Part shown: in pieces, positions 1 to 8,497 of the stretch | How the letters are laid out: every line of letters begins with the position of its first letter | Position numbering within the stretch: position 1 is the first letter of the stretch | NCBI RefSeq assembly: GCF_028288465.1 | Contig: NZ_JAQBNR010000022.1 | Location: 124,001 to 188,000, forward strand | From: Ferruginibacter sp. | Lineage (GTDB): Bacteria > Bacteroidota > Bacteroidia > Chitinophagales > Chitinophagaceae | Direction of reading: 5' to 3' | Length of the DNA stretch: 64,000 nucleotides | Notes under the pieces: generated by a model | Told to the model about the DNA's origin: nothing | The model's database searches: none | The model's input: the letters and a program-made list of their open reading frames with translations, nothing else | Translations under genes and position numbers: made by a program

Positions 1-52
1 GTGTCAGATGAGTAAAAAACACGCAGGCAACCAGGAGAAGTATTGCTTTCAT
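1..52 (-). CDS. N-terminus of an exported protein (partial, leaves window)
   Basis: On the minus strand an ATG at 52-50 opens a frame that stays open to the window edge. Only 17 residues are visible: Met-Lys-Ala followed by a hydrophobic run (ILLLVACVFF). That is the shape of a Sec signal peptide or a lipoprotein leader (a Cys is present at residue 10). The mature protein lies outside the window, so no function can be given. The start rests on the leader shape alone. Confidence 0.45.
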   Translation of the reverse strand, partial: MKAILLLVACVFFTHLT

Positions 53-685
53 ATTTTAAATTAATTGGTATAACTGATAATTAGACGCAAGTTGTTTATA
101 ATCGCAGGATGCAGGTAACAAAAAATTTGTTCATTCCGCGGACCCGCGTGTCATGGTCAATGGCAAAGTATGTTTAGCATCCGTTTGTATAAACTGCAAA
201 CAAATATAGCGGCTTTTGATATGCAGAAAAAAACCATCGTTAACTAACTTACTGTTTAAAAAGTGGCTTATTATTATTTTACAGCCTGGCAGAGTGTGTC
301 AATGCATCCTGCTTTTGGTAGGGCCTGCGGGCGGGCACTTCCAATATTTGTTTGTTACCATGATTTCGGTGATGTAAATCAATGCAGGCGTTACAAATAT
401 TAAGTTTTTAGTTGGGGCAGGGCATTGTTGAGGAAATGCAGGTTAATATGATGAACTAATTTAATGAAGGCTGCGTTCATCAACCATCACACCGGTAATT
501 CAAAACCCGCACTGGCCATTGTATTATGGCGACTTGGATAATGTTTATCCTCAACTTAATTGCTTTGTAGACAATAATCCCCTCATTGAGCAAATTGCCA
601 ACTGGAATAAGCCTAAAATAACTTGTTAAAATTTGGCAGGATTTTTAAACAACAACAATATTCTTAATTCTTAAATTCATTTTTT
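53..685. other. Intergenic stretch without a recognised gene
   Basis: About 630 bases with no convincing gene. CAAATATA at 201-208 is the reverse complement of a TAnnTTTG -7 box and could serve the minus-strand gene starting at 52, but no TTG was found at the right distance. A frame open at 468-629 reads like protein but has no start and no recognised family. Nothing else stands out. Confidence 0.5.
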
Positions 686-841
686 ATGGGTAATCTTTTG
701 TATTTAATCGCTGTCATCATCATTATCATCTGGGCAATTTCTTTTTTAGGAGGTTTTTATACCGGGGGAATAATTCATTTGTTATTGGTAATTGCGATCA
801 TCATGATTGTTATTAAAGCTTTGAACCGGGGCAATATTTAG
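686..841 (+). CDS. 51-residue lmo0937-like membrane protein
   Basis: A small gene beginning MGNLLYLIAV and ending KALNRGNI. It consists of two hydrophobic helices (about residues 4-21 and 29-44) joined by a short Gly-rich turn (FLGGFYTGG). This matches, from memory, the short lmo0937/DUF5670 family of bacterial membrane peptides, which are near 50 residues long and have no assigned biochemical role. It stands alone, with an A/T-rich leader upstream and no operon partner, and it has no evident link to the xylan genes. Length and motif fit the family, so the start is fairly secure. Confidence 0.75.
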   Translation: MGNLLYLIAVIIIIIWAISFLGGFYTGGIIHLLLVIAIIMIVIKALNRGNI

Positions 842-997
842 CAGTACATTGTAGCAGCCCGTTCGTCAATATGGCCGGGAGGTGCAGGGAAGTTTTTACT
901 TTTGCAGGTAACAACTGTTAACTGAATGCAAGATGAATTGCTTCTGCGGGAGCAGATGTTAAATGGATACGCTATTAATTGTAACAAAACACATTGA

Positions 998-1031
998 CTT
1001 ATGACCAGCCCTGCGCCTGGCTGGTCATAAG
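998..1031 (-). terminator. 13-bp perfect hairpin at the uxuA stop
   Basis: CTTATGACCAGCC (998-1010) pairs perfectly with GGCTGGTCATAAG (1019-1031) around an 8-nt loop. The uxuA stop codon (1027-1025) lies inside the stem. The minus-strand sequence after the stem has only a weak U tract (TGTGTTTTG), so this is either a modest intrinsic terminator or an mRNA 3'-end stabiliser. Confidence 0.6.
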
Positions 1032-2197
1032 TTTCTGCTTATTGCATATTCAACTCCACGCAATTCTGCCAACGCCTTTAGGCGGCCTATGGCCGAATAA
1101 CCCGGATAGGTTTTCTTTTTTAAATCGTCCAGTAACTGGTGACCATGATCTGGCCGCATGGGTAACGCAATGCCTCTACGCTGCATCAACAACAATACTT
1201 CTTTTACAATGGCATACATGTCTGCATCACCTTCCAGGTGACTGGCTTCATAGAAATTTCCCTGGCCATCGCTTTTGGTATTGCGCAAATGAACAAAGTG
1301 AATATGGTCGCCAAAACGGCGGATCATCTTTACCAGGGCATTGTCCGGTCTTGCGCCAAACGAACCGGTGCAAAAACAAAATCCATTCGTTTTGGATGGA
1401 ATGGTAGCAATCAGATCGGCAGCATCCTGTTCCGTACTCATTATGCGGGGTAAACCCAACACAGCATAAGGCGGATCATCCGGGTGGATAGCCATTTGAA
1501 CACCGCACTCCTCTGCCGTTGGTATTACCTGTTGTAAAAAATAAAATAAATTATTTTTTAGTTGAGCGGTGTCAATTCCATCGTAGGTTTTTAATGCCGA
1601 TAAAACCTGTTCCGGTGTAAAAGCATCATCGCTTCCCGGCAAGCCCAGCATCGCATTGCGAAATAATTTTTGTTTTTCCTCCGGCGACATCACCGAAAAT
1701 TTTTCGGTGGCTTTTTTTATTTCTTCTGAAGAATAATCTTTTTCAGCACCGGGGCGCCGCAATAAAAAAAGATCAAACGCAACAAATGCCAGGCGTTCAA
1801 AAAATAATGCGGTGCCCCCGTTGGGTAACGCATAGGCAACATCGGTACGCAACCAATCCAGCACTGGCATAAAATTATAGGTCACCACTTTTAAACCACA
1901 AGCAGCCACATTGCGCAGACTCGTTTTATAATTTTCAATGTGCTGCAAATAATCGCCGCTTTGCCTTTTAATATCATCACTCACCGGCAGACTTTCAATC
2001 ACTGTCCAGCTCATGCCTGCTGCTTCAATCATCTTTTTTCTTTGCACAATGGCATCAAGCGGCCATACATCACCTACCGGTATTTGGTGCAAGGCTGTTA
2101 CCACACCTGCGCAGCCGGCCTGCGCAATATCAGCCAGGCTCACAGGATCGTTGGGGCCAAACCAGCGCATGGTTTGATGCATTAAGTGAACAGGCAT
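1025..2197 (-). CDS. uxuA: Mannonate dehydratase UxuA
   Basis: Cytoplasmic D-mannonate dehydratase, converting D-mannonate to 2-keto-3-deoxy-D-gluconate in glucuronate breakdown. The 390 residues match the usual family length, with no signal peptide. Family landmarks include the N-terminal MRWFGPNDPVSL, a central HPDDPPYAVLGLPRI segment that carries a metal-binding His, and the C-terminal PMRPDHGHQ. It lies 55 bp downstream of the GH35-like gene on the same strand, so the two are probably co-transcribed from the promoter/operator region near 3.95 kb. It pairs logically with the GH67 alpha-glucuronidase at 5.2 kb and the SDR at 7.6 kb. The isomerase that makes fructuronate (UxaC) and the KDG kinase and aldolase are not in the window. 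Confidence 0.95.
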   Translation of the reverse strand: MPVHLMHQTMRWFGPNDPVSLADIAQAGCAGVVTALHQIPVGDVWPLDAIVQRKKMIEAAGMSWTVIESLPVSDDIKRQSGDYLQHIENYKTSLRNVAACGLKVVTYNFMPVLDWLRTDVAYALPNGGTALFFERLAFVAFDLFLLRRPGAEKDYSSEEIKKATEKFSVMSPEEKQKLFRNAMLGLPGSDDAFTPEQVLSALKTYDGIDTAQLKNNLFYFLQQVIPTAEECGVQMAIHPDDPPYAVLGLPRIMSTEQDAADLIATIPSKTNGFCFCTGSFGARPDNALVKMIRRFGDHIHFVHLRNTKSDGQGNFYEASHLEGDADMYAIVKEVLLLMQRRGIALPMRPDHGHQLLDDLKKKTYPGYSAIGRLKALAELRGVEYAISRNL

Positions 2198-2252
2198 CTG
2201 TTGCTTTTTTTAATTGGTGATAAGAAATCCAACCCAACACTATTTGCGAAAA

Positions 2253-3887
2253 TCAATTATCAATCTTTGCCGGCGAATTATACAGTGTTACTTTTTGAAT
2301 ACCCCAGTCCCCCACCGCAAAACGGATATGCCTTCCCTGGTGATCCTGGTCTCCATTCATTCTGCGGCCTTTTGTTTCGGTTCCGTTGATGTAACTCACT
2401 TCATCGGCCTTAGCAATATTGGTTACAAAATCTTTATCTGTATTTTCGAACGTGACTACTAGCCCTGTTCCCGCTACAATAAATTCATCGGGTGCGGTTT
2501 GTAAGATGATGCCACCTGTTGTACTCCATACAGAATCCTTTGCCTCGGGCGACCAGGATAAGGTTGCATCATGCGTAACAACCAATTGATATTGTCCCAT
2601 TTTTAGTACCGTCTTTTTATTCGGTTTATCCAGCAGCACGCCTTCCATATTCAGCCATTGTTTGTTTGTAATCATAGGCGTTAACTGCTGAAGCAGGTCG
2701 TAGGTTTTTGCCAATGGCAATGATCCGCTATTATCTGATTCAATAGAAAAAGGAGAAAAGCCCAGGGCTTTATAATGCCCGATGATAAAAAATGCTTTGG
2801 CTGCGGCCGCCTTATCAAATTGCATTTCGGGCACAAATAAAATATTGCCGTTTCTTGCGTACAGGTCACACCAGTATTTGGTATCGGGATTATAAAAGTC
2901 CGGCGACAACAGGTCGATTGCTGGCGCTCCTGCCTGCCACACGTCCATCAAATGTGGCAGTGGGCCAGCGCTGGGATATTGCCCCGGTAATTTGCCGGGC
3001 CTTGGCAAAGCTGCATTGACATACATCGGCAGGTCATATACGGCTTTACCAGCCAACGTTACCTCATTGGCGTACCTGGCGTAATGCCATGCCTGGAAAA
3101 TTTCATCTGTTGCAACACCTTCACCAAAAATGTCGTTCCACTTACCGCTCAGTTTAGCTCCTGCAGCTTCCCATTTTTGTCTGAACTCCGGCACCAGCCG
3201 GTTTTTATTTTCTTTAAAATAGTCCAGCAATCCGGCGGGTACATTCGCATTAAAAATTTTATCTGCAGACGCTGACATTTCTCTTGCCGTCGGTAACATG
3301 CCGATTTCATTTTCAACCTGCACCATTACCACCGTTTGTTTTATTTCATCTGTTGCTTTGATGTGCCGCAATAAAGCAGCAAACGCTTTTTTATCTGCTG
3401 CCAGTGTTTCTTTTCCAAACACAGAAAATATTTCCTGGCTTCTGCCGCTGCTATCAGGTGTTCTCGGAAAACGCTTGGGATTGGCTTTCATCCACAGCGG
3501 CGCATAACAACTCATGCTATTTTTCCAGCTGCCGAACCATAGCAACACTATTTTCATGTCATGGTTTCTTGCCTCCCCAATCATACTATCCACCAGTGAA
3601 AAATCGAAACGATTTTCTTCCGGTTCCATCAATTCCCAATACACGGGTACCAGCACGGTGTTCAGGTGCATTTCTTTCAAATGGCTCCATCTTGGTTTAA
3701 GATATTCCATGCTGGAGGCACTTGAATTGCCCAACTCTCCGCCCAGTATTAAGAATGGTTTTCCGTTCACCAGCAACTGTGGGTATTCGCCTGATTTTTT
3801 TATCTGCACACCGGGATTGTGCTGAGCGGATATGGTTGACAGCACCAGCAATAAGGCGGGTAATAAACATACTATTCTTTGCTTCAT
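2253..3887 (-). CDS. GH35-like beta-galactosidase with DUF5597-type C-terminus
   Basis: Exported clan GH-A hydrolase. The start at 3887 (MKQRIVCLLPALLLVLSTISAQ) gives a clean signal peptide; a start 27 bases upstream is possible but adds charged residues. The TIM barrel shows the acid/base motif VQVENEIG (Glu194) and a probable nucleophile in FVPEMQ (Glu354). The region after about residue 400 resembles the beta-rich DUF5597 module of Bacteroidota GH35-like proteins (from memory). Family activity is beta-galactosidase. In a xylan setting it may remove terminal galactose from complex side chains, but the substrate is unproven. It is first in a two-gene unit with uxuA and divergent from lacI-1. 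Confidence 0.8.
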   Translation of the reverse strand: MKQRIVCLLPALLLVLSTISAQHNPGVQIKKSGEYPQLLVNGKPFLILGGELGNSSASSMEYLKPRWSHLKEMHLNTVLVPVYWELMEPEENRFDFSLVDSMIGEARNHDMKIVLLWFGSWKNSMSCYAPLWMKANPKRFPRTPDSSGRSQEIFSVFGKETLAADKKAFAALLRHIKATDEIKQTVVMVQVENEIGMLPTAREMSASADKIFNANVPAGLLDYFKENKNRLVPEFRQKWEAAGAKLSGKWNDIFGEGVATDEIFQAWHYARYANEVTLAGKAVYDLPMYVNAALPRPGKLPGQYPSAGPLPHLMDVWQAGAPAIDLLSPDFYNPDTKYWCDLYARNGNILFVPEMQFDKAAAAKAFFIIGHYKALGFSPFSIESDNSGSLPLAKTYDLLQQLTPMITNKQWLNMEGVLLDKPNKKTVLKMGQYQLVVTHDATLSWSPEAKDSVWSTTGGIILQTAPDEFIVAGTGLVVTFENTDKDFVTNIAKADEVSYINGTETKGRRMNGDQDHQGRHIRFAVGDWGIQKVTLYNSPAKIDN

Positions 3888-3943
3888 AGCCTTTATTGTT
3901 TTTCTGTTCAGCAATCAGCGGCCCTGGCATAAGCCGCTTATAA

Positions 3944-3975
3944 CGAATGTAACCCGTTTTGCCTGATAGCTGCAA
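3944..3975 (-). promoter_or_regulatory. Candidate promoter of the GH35-uxuA unit
   Basis: On the minus strand TTG (3975-3973) and TACATTCG (3951-3944) are 21 bp apart. This resembles the Bacteroidota TTG / TAnnTTTG arrangement with one mismatch in the -7 box. The TTG lies inside the LacI-type palindrome at 3971-3984, so a bound repressor would cover the -33 element. Confidence 0.4.
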
Positions 3976-3984
3976 CTGATTGCA
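3971..3984. promoter_or_regulatory. LacI-type operator O1
   Basis: TGCAACTGATTGCA has perfect 5-bp inverted arms (TGCAA/TTGCA) around CTGA. It sits in the divergent region between the GH35-uxuA unit and lacI-1, 49 bp before the lacI-1 start. Sites of the same form occur at 5117, 40164 and 40356, always near the two lacI genes or the GH67 operon. Confidence 0.75.
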
Positions 3985-4033
3985 ATTTTTTTCTGACAAT
4001 TATTGGTTTTCTTTACTAAACAAGCTGCATTGT

Positions 4034-5077
4034 ATGAAGCAGGAAAAGGAAATTACCATCTACGATATTGCCCGGAAGCTGAATATTTCTGCTACCACCG
4101 TTAGCCGTGGTTTGCAGGATAACCCCGCCATCAATAAACTAACCCGCAAAAAAATTGCTGATACCGCAAAGGCACTGGGCTACCGTTCCAATAATTTTGC
4201 CAGCAGCCTGCGAAGCAAAAAGACAAACACACTCGGCGTTCTGGTACCAAGATTGAACAGTTATTTTATGGCTTCCGTCATGTCTGGAATGGAAGACGCC
4301 GCCAATAAAGAAGGGTACAACCTCATCATCAGTCAGTCCCAGGAAAAAGCAGCAAAGGAAGCAGCCAATGCCCATACCATGTTTAATAAACGGGTAGACG
4401 GTTTGCTGGTTTCGCTTGCTTCTGAAACTGAAAATATTGATCACCTGGCACCCTTTTTCCGCAAGGGTATCCCGGTAGTTTTCTTTGACCGGGTGTTTCC
4501 GCATAAGGACAGTACCTGCGTTGTTATTGATAATTATAAGGCGGCTTATGAAGTCACCAAACATTTAATAGACGGGGGTTGCAGGCGAATCATGCTGTTG
4601 GGCGGCAACATGCTCAGGAACGTATATGCGGACAGGTTGAGGGGTTATCAGCAGGCATTGAAAGATCGCAAAATACCATTTAATGAAAAGCTCATCTATA
4701 TCAGCAACCTTGCGGAACAGGACGGAGTAAATGCTGCTGAGTTGATTTTGAAAATGAAAGCAAAAGAACGACCCGATGCCATCTTCGCTGCCAACGACAC
4801 GGCAGCTGTGCATTGTATGATCCATTTAAAGGCAGCCGGTATACAAATACCCGGAGAGATAGCATTTGCCGGTTTTAACAATGACCCAATCAGCAGCATT
4901 GTGGAGCCCAACCTTACGACGGTTAATTATCCCGGCTATACCATGGGCGAAATTGCGGTAACCAATCTTATCAGTCACCTTTCCGGGCAAAACAATGTGA
5001 AGAACACCAGCACGGTTGTGTTGCGGTCTGACCTGGTAATCCGGGCATCCTCACAAAAAAGCAAAGCGGCTAAGTAA
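4034..5077 (+). CDS. LacI/GalR-family transcriptional regulator 1
   Basis: DNA-binding repressor of 347 residues. The N-terminal helix-turn-helix is ITIYDIARKLNISATTVSRG, followed by the hinge (NNFASSLRSKKTNT) and a periplasmic-binding-protein-like sugar-sensing domain (about 65-345) with the usual VFFDRV and FAGFNNDP segments. The start at 4034 places the HTH at the N-terminus as in the family; an upstream ATG at 3980 would add 18 atypical residues. It is divergent from GH35-uxuA and immediately upstream of the GH67 operon. Operators O1 and O2 flank it. The effector is probably a xylan- or glucuronate-derived sugar (inference). It is clearly paralogous to the regulator at 40.4 kb. Confidence 0.95.
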   Translation: MKQEKEITIYDIARKLNISATTVSRGLQDNPAINKLTRKKIADTAKALGYRSNNFASSLRSKKTNTLGVLVPRLNSYFMASVMSGMEDAANKEGYNLIISQSQEKAAKEAANAHTMFNKRVDGLLVSLASETENIDHLAPFFRKGIPVVFFDRVFPHKDSTCVVIDNYKAAYEVTKHLIDGGCRRIMLLGGNMLRNVYADRLRGYQQALKDRKIPFNEKLIYISNLAEQDGVNAAELILKMKAKERPDAIFAANDTAAVHCMIHLKAAGIQIPGEIAFAGFNNDPISSIVEPNLTTVNYPGYTMGEIAVTNLISHLSGQNNVKNTSTVVLRSDLVIRASSQKSKAAK

Positions 5078-5085
5078 TTTTTAAA

Positions 5086-5116
5086 TTTGTTATTCATTTA
5101 TTTTTCACGAGGTTTG
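5086..5116 (+). promoter_or_regulatory. Candidate promoter of the GH67 operon
   Basis: TTTG (5086-5089), a 19-bp spacer and GAGGTTTG (5109-5116) fit the Bacteroidota promoter except for GA in place of TA. The LacI-type palindrome O2 begins at the next base, over the expected transcription start. This is the classic place for a repressor to block initiation. Confidence 0.45.
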
Positions 5117-5130
5117 TGCAACCGATTGCA
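5117..5130. promoter_or_regulatory. LacI-type operator O2
   Basis: TGCAACCGATTGCA, again with perfect TGCAA/TTGCA arms. It lies 40 bp after lacI-1 and 96 bp before the GH67 start, directly downstream of the candidate -7 box. One of the two LacI proteins probably represses the alpha-glucuronidase operon here. Confidence 0.75.
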
Positions 5131-5225
5131 AAGAAAGAGGTAAAAAAGCTGTTTTGATACGGCCATGTTATCCGCAATTTAAAAACGATGCTCCCGATTT
5201 TTTATATAAAAGAAAGAAATTGGTT

Positions 5226-7358
5226 ATGAAAAGATTGCTTGCGATAGTATTTGTATTTATCATACCTGCTGCACAGGCAGAAAATGGTTATGATTTATGG
5301 ATGCGGTACAAGCCTGTTGAAAATAAATTGCTGCTCACGGCTTACCAGTCGCTGTTAAAACAAGTTTCTATAAAAGGCAATTCTGAAACTATCCGGGTGC
5401 TGAAAGAAGAATTGATGAAAGCATCAGAAGGAATGCTACAGCAGCCCGTCACTTTTACTACAGCTAATTCAACAAGCAGGCTATTGATTGGCACAAGGAT
5501 TAACCCGGATACAAAACCCATTTCCTCCCAAGACAACATCTCTTCGATTGGCGATGAAGGATTTATTATTTACACCAATAACAACACGCAAACCGTCATC
5601 ACAGCCAATACGGATATTGGTTTGTTATATGGTGTTTTTCATTTGCTGCGGCTGATGCAGACACAGCAGTCCGTTACGCAACTGCATATTGTTTCCGCCC
5701 CGCGGATAAAGCTTCGCCTCCTCAACCACTGGGATAATTTAAACCGCACGGTGGAAAGAGGCTACGCCGGATTTTCCATCTGGAACTGGCATGTATTGCC
5801 GGGTTATATCGATCAGCGTTACATTGACTACGCAAGGGCAAATGCCTCCATCGGTATCAACGGTACCGTATTGACGAATGTAAACGCCAACGCTACTTTT
5901 TTAACAAGGGCTTATCTTGAAAAAGTAAAAGCACTGGCCGATGTTTTTCGTCCCTACGGAATAAAAGTATACCTCACCGCAAGGTTTAGTGCACCGATAG
6001 AAATTGGTGGATTAAAAACGGCTGACCCTTTAAATGCAGAAGTGCGGCAATGGTGGACAAATAAGATTAATGAAATTTATGCACTGATTCCTGACTTTGG
6101 CGGCTTCACGGTTAAGGCCAACAGTGAGGGCCAGCCTGGTCCGCAGGATTATCAGCGCACACATGCAGACGGCGCCAATATGCTCGCAGATGCCATTGCA
6201 CCACACAAGGGGATCATCATGTGGCGGGCATTTGTGTACAGTCATGAGGTGCCCGATGACCGGCACAAGCAAGCCTGGAATGAGTTTGTGCCGTTGGACG
6301 GCAAGTTCAGCAGCAATGTACTGGTACAGGTAAAAAACGGCGCAATCGATTTTATGCCAAGGGAACCTTTTCACCCCCTGTTCGGCGCTATGCCCAATAC
6401 CCCGCTGATGATGGAATTTCAGCTGACACAGGAATATCTGGGGCAGGGCACACACCTCGTTTATCTTGCCCCGCTTTTTAAAGAAGTTTTAAACAGTGAT
6501 ACCTACAGCAAGGGTAAGGGAAGTACGGTTGCCAAAGTGATTGATGGCTCCCTTGACAATCATACCATCAGCGGCATGGCAGGTGTATCTAATATCGGCA
6601 CCGACATCGACTGGACGGGCCATCCTTTTGCACAGGCCAACTGGTATGCATTGGGCAGACTGAGCTGGGATTACAATCTTTCAGCTGAGCAAATCGCGGA
6701 AGAATGGTTGCGCATGACTTTCAGCAACGATGCGGCTTTTGTAAGTGATGCAAAAAAGATGATGCTTGCTTCAAGAGAAATATTGGTGCAGTATATGAAT
6801 CCGCTGGGCCTTCATCATATCATGGCTACCGGTCATCATTACGGCCCCGGTCCATGGATCAGCAATCTATCAAGACCAGAATGGAACCCAACGTATTATC
6901 ACCGTGCAGACTCCGCAGGCATTGGTTTTGACCGTACCGCAACCGGCAGCAAGGCATTGGCGCAATACAAACCCGAAGCGGCCAAAACATGGGCCGATGT
7001 GAATACGATTGATGAAAAATATTTGCTCTGGTTTCACCATGTTGCGTGGACACATACCATGAAAAGCGGTCGCAACTTATGGGAGGAGCTCTGCTATCAA
7101 TACAACAGCGGCGTGGACAGCGTGCGATGGATGCAACAATTGTGGCGCAAACAAAAAACAAAAGTAGATGATCAGCGGTACAGGCAAATTAGTATGCTGC
7201 TGAACATACAGGAGCAGGAAGCAATATGGTGGCGCAATGCCTGCCTGTTGTATTTTGAAACCTTTTCAAAAATGCCGGTGCCGGCAAACTATGAAAAGCC
7301 GGATCATGATTTAAAATATTATGAAGGATTGAGTTTTCCGAATGCGCCGGGGAATTAA
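5226..7358 (+). CDS. aguA: GH67 alpha-glucuronidase
   Basis: Removes alpha-1,2-linked (4-O-methyl-)glucuronic acid from the non-reducing-end xylose of xylo-oligosaccharides. The start at 5226 gives the signal peptide MKRLLAIVFVFIIPAAQA, so it is exported, probably to the periplasm; an upstream ATG at 5154 would spoil that leader. About 710 residues, the usual family length: an N-terminal domain to about 150, then a TIM barrel. Counting from this start, Glu301 (KANSEGQPGP), Asp375 and Glu403 keep the spacing I recall for the catalytic acid and base pair of the Cellvibrio enzyme (292/365/393). It follows lacI-1 and operator O2 and probably begins the plus-strand operon. Released glucuronate would feed the SDR and UxuA. 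Confidence 0.95.
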   Translation: MKRLLAIVFVFIIPAAQAENGYDLWMRYKPVENKLLLTAYQSLLKQVSIKGNSETIRVLKEELMKASEGMLQQPVTFTTANSTSRLLIGTRINPDTKPISSQDNISSIGDEGFIIYTNNNTQTVITANTDIGLLYGVFHLLRLMQTQQSVTQLHIVSAPRIKLRLLNHWDNLNRTVERGYAGFSIWNWHVLPGYIDQRYIDYARANASIGINGTVLTNVNANATFLTRAYLEKVKALADVFRPYGIKVYLTARFSAPIEIGGLKTADPLNAEVRQWWTNKINEIYALIPDFGGFTVKANSEGQPGPQDYQRTHADGANMLADAIAPHKGIIMWRAFVYSHEVPDDRHKQAWNEFVPLDGKFSSNVLVQVKNGAIDFMPREPFHPLFGAMPNTPLMMEFQLTQEYLGQGTHLVYLAPLFKEVLNSDTYSKGKGSTVAKVIDGSLDNHTISGMAGVSNIGTDIDWTGHPFAQANWYALGRLSWDYNLSAEQIAEEWLRMTFSNDAAFVSDAKKMMLASREILVQYMNPLGLHHIMATGHHYGPGPWISNLSRPEWNPTYYHRADSAGIGFDRTATGSKALAQYKPEAAKTWADVNTIDEKYLLWFHHVAWTHTMKSGRNLWEELCYQYNSGVDSVRWMQQLWRKQKTKVDDQRYRQISMLLNIQEQEAIWWRNACLLYFETFSKMPVPANYEKPDHDLKYYEGLSFPNAPGN

Positions 7359-7500
7359 CCCCCGTCCCCTAAAGGAGGAGGGTGAGGGTTTGCTTTTTTT
7401 GTCGGGGCTTTCAGGATGGAGGGGATTGCCCCCGTCCCCTAAAGGGGAGTTGACGACGGGTTTGCTTTTTTTGTTGGTGCTTTGAAGATGGAGGATAGAG
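7358..7500 (+). repeat. Two tandem copies of a 70-bp repeat
   Basis: Unit 1 (7358-7427) and unit 2 (7428-about 7497) both begin with CCCCCGTCCCCTAAAGG and share GGGTTTGCTTTTTTTGT and a closing GATGGAGG. Unit 1 starts at the last base of the GH67 stop codon. The core CCCCT-AAAGGGG is a short palindrome. It resembles the dispersed intergenic GC-rich repeats common in Bacteroidota genomes (from memory). An inverted copy is in the next gene at 7656-7677. Confidence 0.8.
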
Positions 7501-7540
7501 ACTTCCCTACCATTACAACTCTTACGGACTGTGGGCTAAA

Positions 7541-7574
7541 GCCCCTCTCCTGAAGGAGAGGGGTTGGGGTGAGG
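7541..7574 (+). repeat. GC-rich palindromic repeat hairpin
   Basis: CCCCTCTCC (7542-7550) pairs perfectly with GGAGAGGGG (7555-7563) around TGAA, followed by TTGGGGTGAGG. It looks like a member of the same repeat class as 7358-7500. It may act as a partial terminator or mRNA stabiliser between GH67 and the SDR gene. Confidence 0.7.
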
Positions 7575-7641
7575 TAGAGCTAGCGATAACGATTTAGTTT
7601 GCACCCAATTAATAATTCAAAATAAAAACGAGCATACAAAT

Positions 7642-8409
7642 ATGAACGAGAATAGCTCCCCTTTAGGGGATGGGGGCAAAATAGCCATCGTCACCGGCGG
7701 CGGCTCTGGACTGGGCTTCGCCATTGCTACAAAATTTATTCAACAGGGCATAACGACCATCATTGCCGGAAGGGACAAAGAAAAACTGAACAATGCAAAA
7801 GAAAAGCTGGGCGATTTGTGCCATGCTATGCCTTGTGATGTAAGCGATCTGTCGTCCATACCGGCTTTTGTGGAGGAGGTGATCACGCAGTTTGGCAAGG
7901 TTGATATATTGGTGAACAATGCCGGTATCAATATGAAAAAAGAATTTACGGAAGTAAGTGATGAAGAATTTCAGGCCATTCTCACCACCAATGTAACGGC
8001 GGTATTTGCCTTAAGTCGGGAAGTGGTAAAACACATGCTGGCAAAGGCTACCGGCAACATCATTCATATCAGTTCAATGGCTGCACAATATGGCCTGCCT
8101 AAAGTAATCGCTTACAGTGCCAGCAAAACGGCCATCGATGGCATGACGAGGGCCATGGCTGTTGAGCTATCACCAAAGGGAATCCGGGTAAATGCCATTG
8201 CTCCGGGTTTCATCTATTCGGCCATGACGGATAAGGCATTGAACAGCGACCCCGAACGCAAGGCAAAAGTATTTGGCCGTACACCGATGGGATACATGGG
8301 GCACCCGGAAGATATTGGCGAAGCGGCTTATTTTTTAGCGAGCGATGCTGCTAAATATATCACTGGTGTGGTATTGCCGGTAGATGGTGGGAATAGCATT
8401 GGTTTTTAA
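7642..8409 (+). CDS. SDR oxidoreductase, candidate fructuronate reductase
   Basis: Classical short-chain dehydrogenase of 255 residues, cytoplasmic. It has the NAD(P)-binding TGGGSGLG near residue 20, NNAG, the catalytic Ser in IIHISS and YSASK (YxxxK), and the family's C-terminal PVDGG. Closest in feel to the gluconate 5-dehydrogenase/mannonate oxidoreductase group. With GH67 and uxuA nearby, the likely reaction is fructuronate to mannonate, as the SDR-type UxuB does in Bacillus; this is inference. The first 12 residues are odd: the codons for SSPLGDGG come from an inverted copy of the neighbouring intergenic repeat (7656-7677) in place of the usual FDLxGK lead-in. Followed 88 bp later by GH10. 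Confidence 0.85.
   Translation: MNENSSPLGDGGKIAIVTGGGSGLGFAIATKFIQQGITTIIAGRDKEKLNNAKEKLGDLCHAMPCDVSDLSSIPAFVEEVITQFGKVDILVNNAGINMKKEFTEVSDEEFQAILTTNVTAVFALSREVVKHMLAKATGNIIHISSMAAQYGLPKVIAYSASKTAIDGMTRAMAVELSPKGIRVNAIAPGFIYSAMTDKALNSDPERKAKVFGRTPMGYMGHPEDIGEAAYFLASDAAKYITGVVLPVDGGNSIGF
7656..7677 (-). repeat. Inverted copy of the intergenic repeat inside the SDR gene
   Basis: The reverse complement of this 22-mer differs at one base from 7428-7449. It supplies codons 6-12 of the SDR gene. Paired in mRNA with the 7428 copy, it could form a long stem around the intergenic region and the SDR start codon. Confidence 0.8.
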
Positions 8410-8497
8410 TCCGTGATTTGTCGCGGTGAAGCAAGCAAATCACAGCCTGCTTCAAACAAACAGAAATAATTATTGATCAATATTTTAAACAATTGTT

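Noticed and set aside
468..629. Open frame of 53 codons with protein-like composition (PHWPLYYGDLDNVYP, NNPLIEQIANWN)
   Set aside because: No start codon in frame near its beginning and no recognised family. It could be a gene remnant, but chance cannot be excluded.
994..1407. Plus-strand frame opposite uxuA
   Set aside because: It overlaps a secure gene and a hairpin, and its sequence lacks any family signature; a shadow frame.
7358..7677. CRISPR array interpretation of the tandem repeats
   Set aside because: Only two direct units of about 70 bp, with no short unique spacers and no cas genes.
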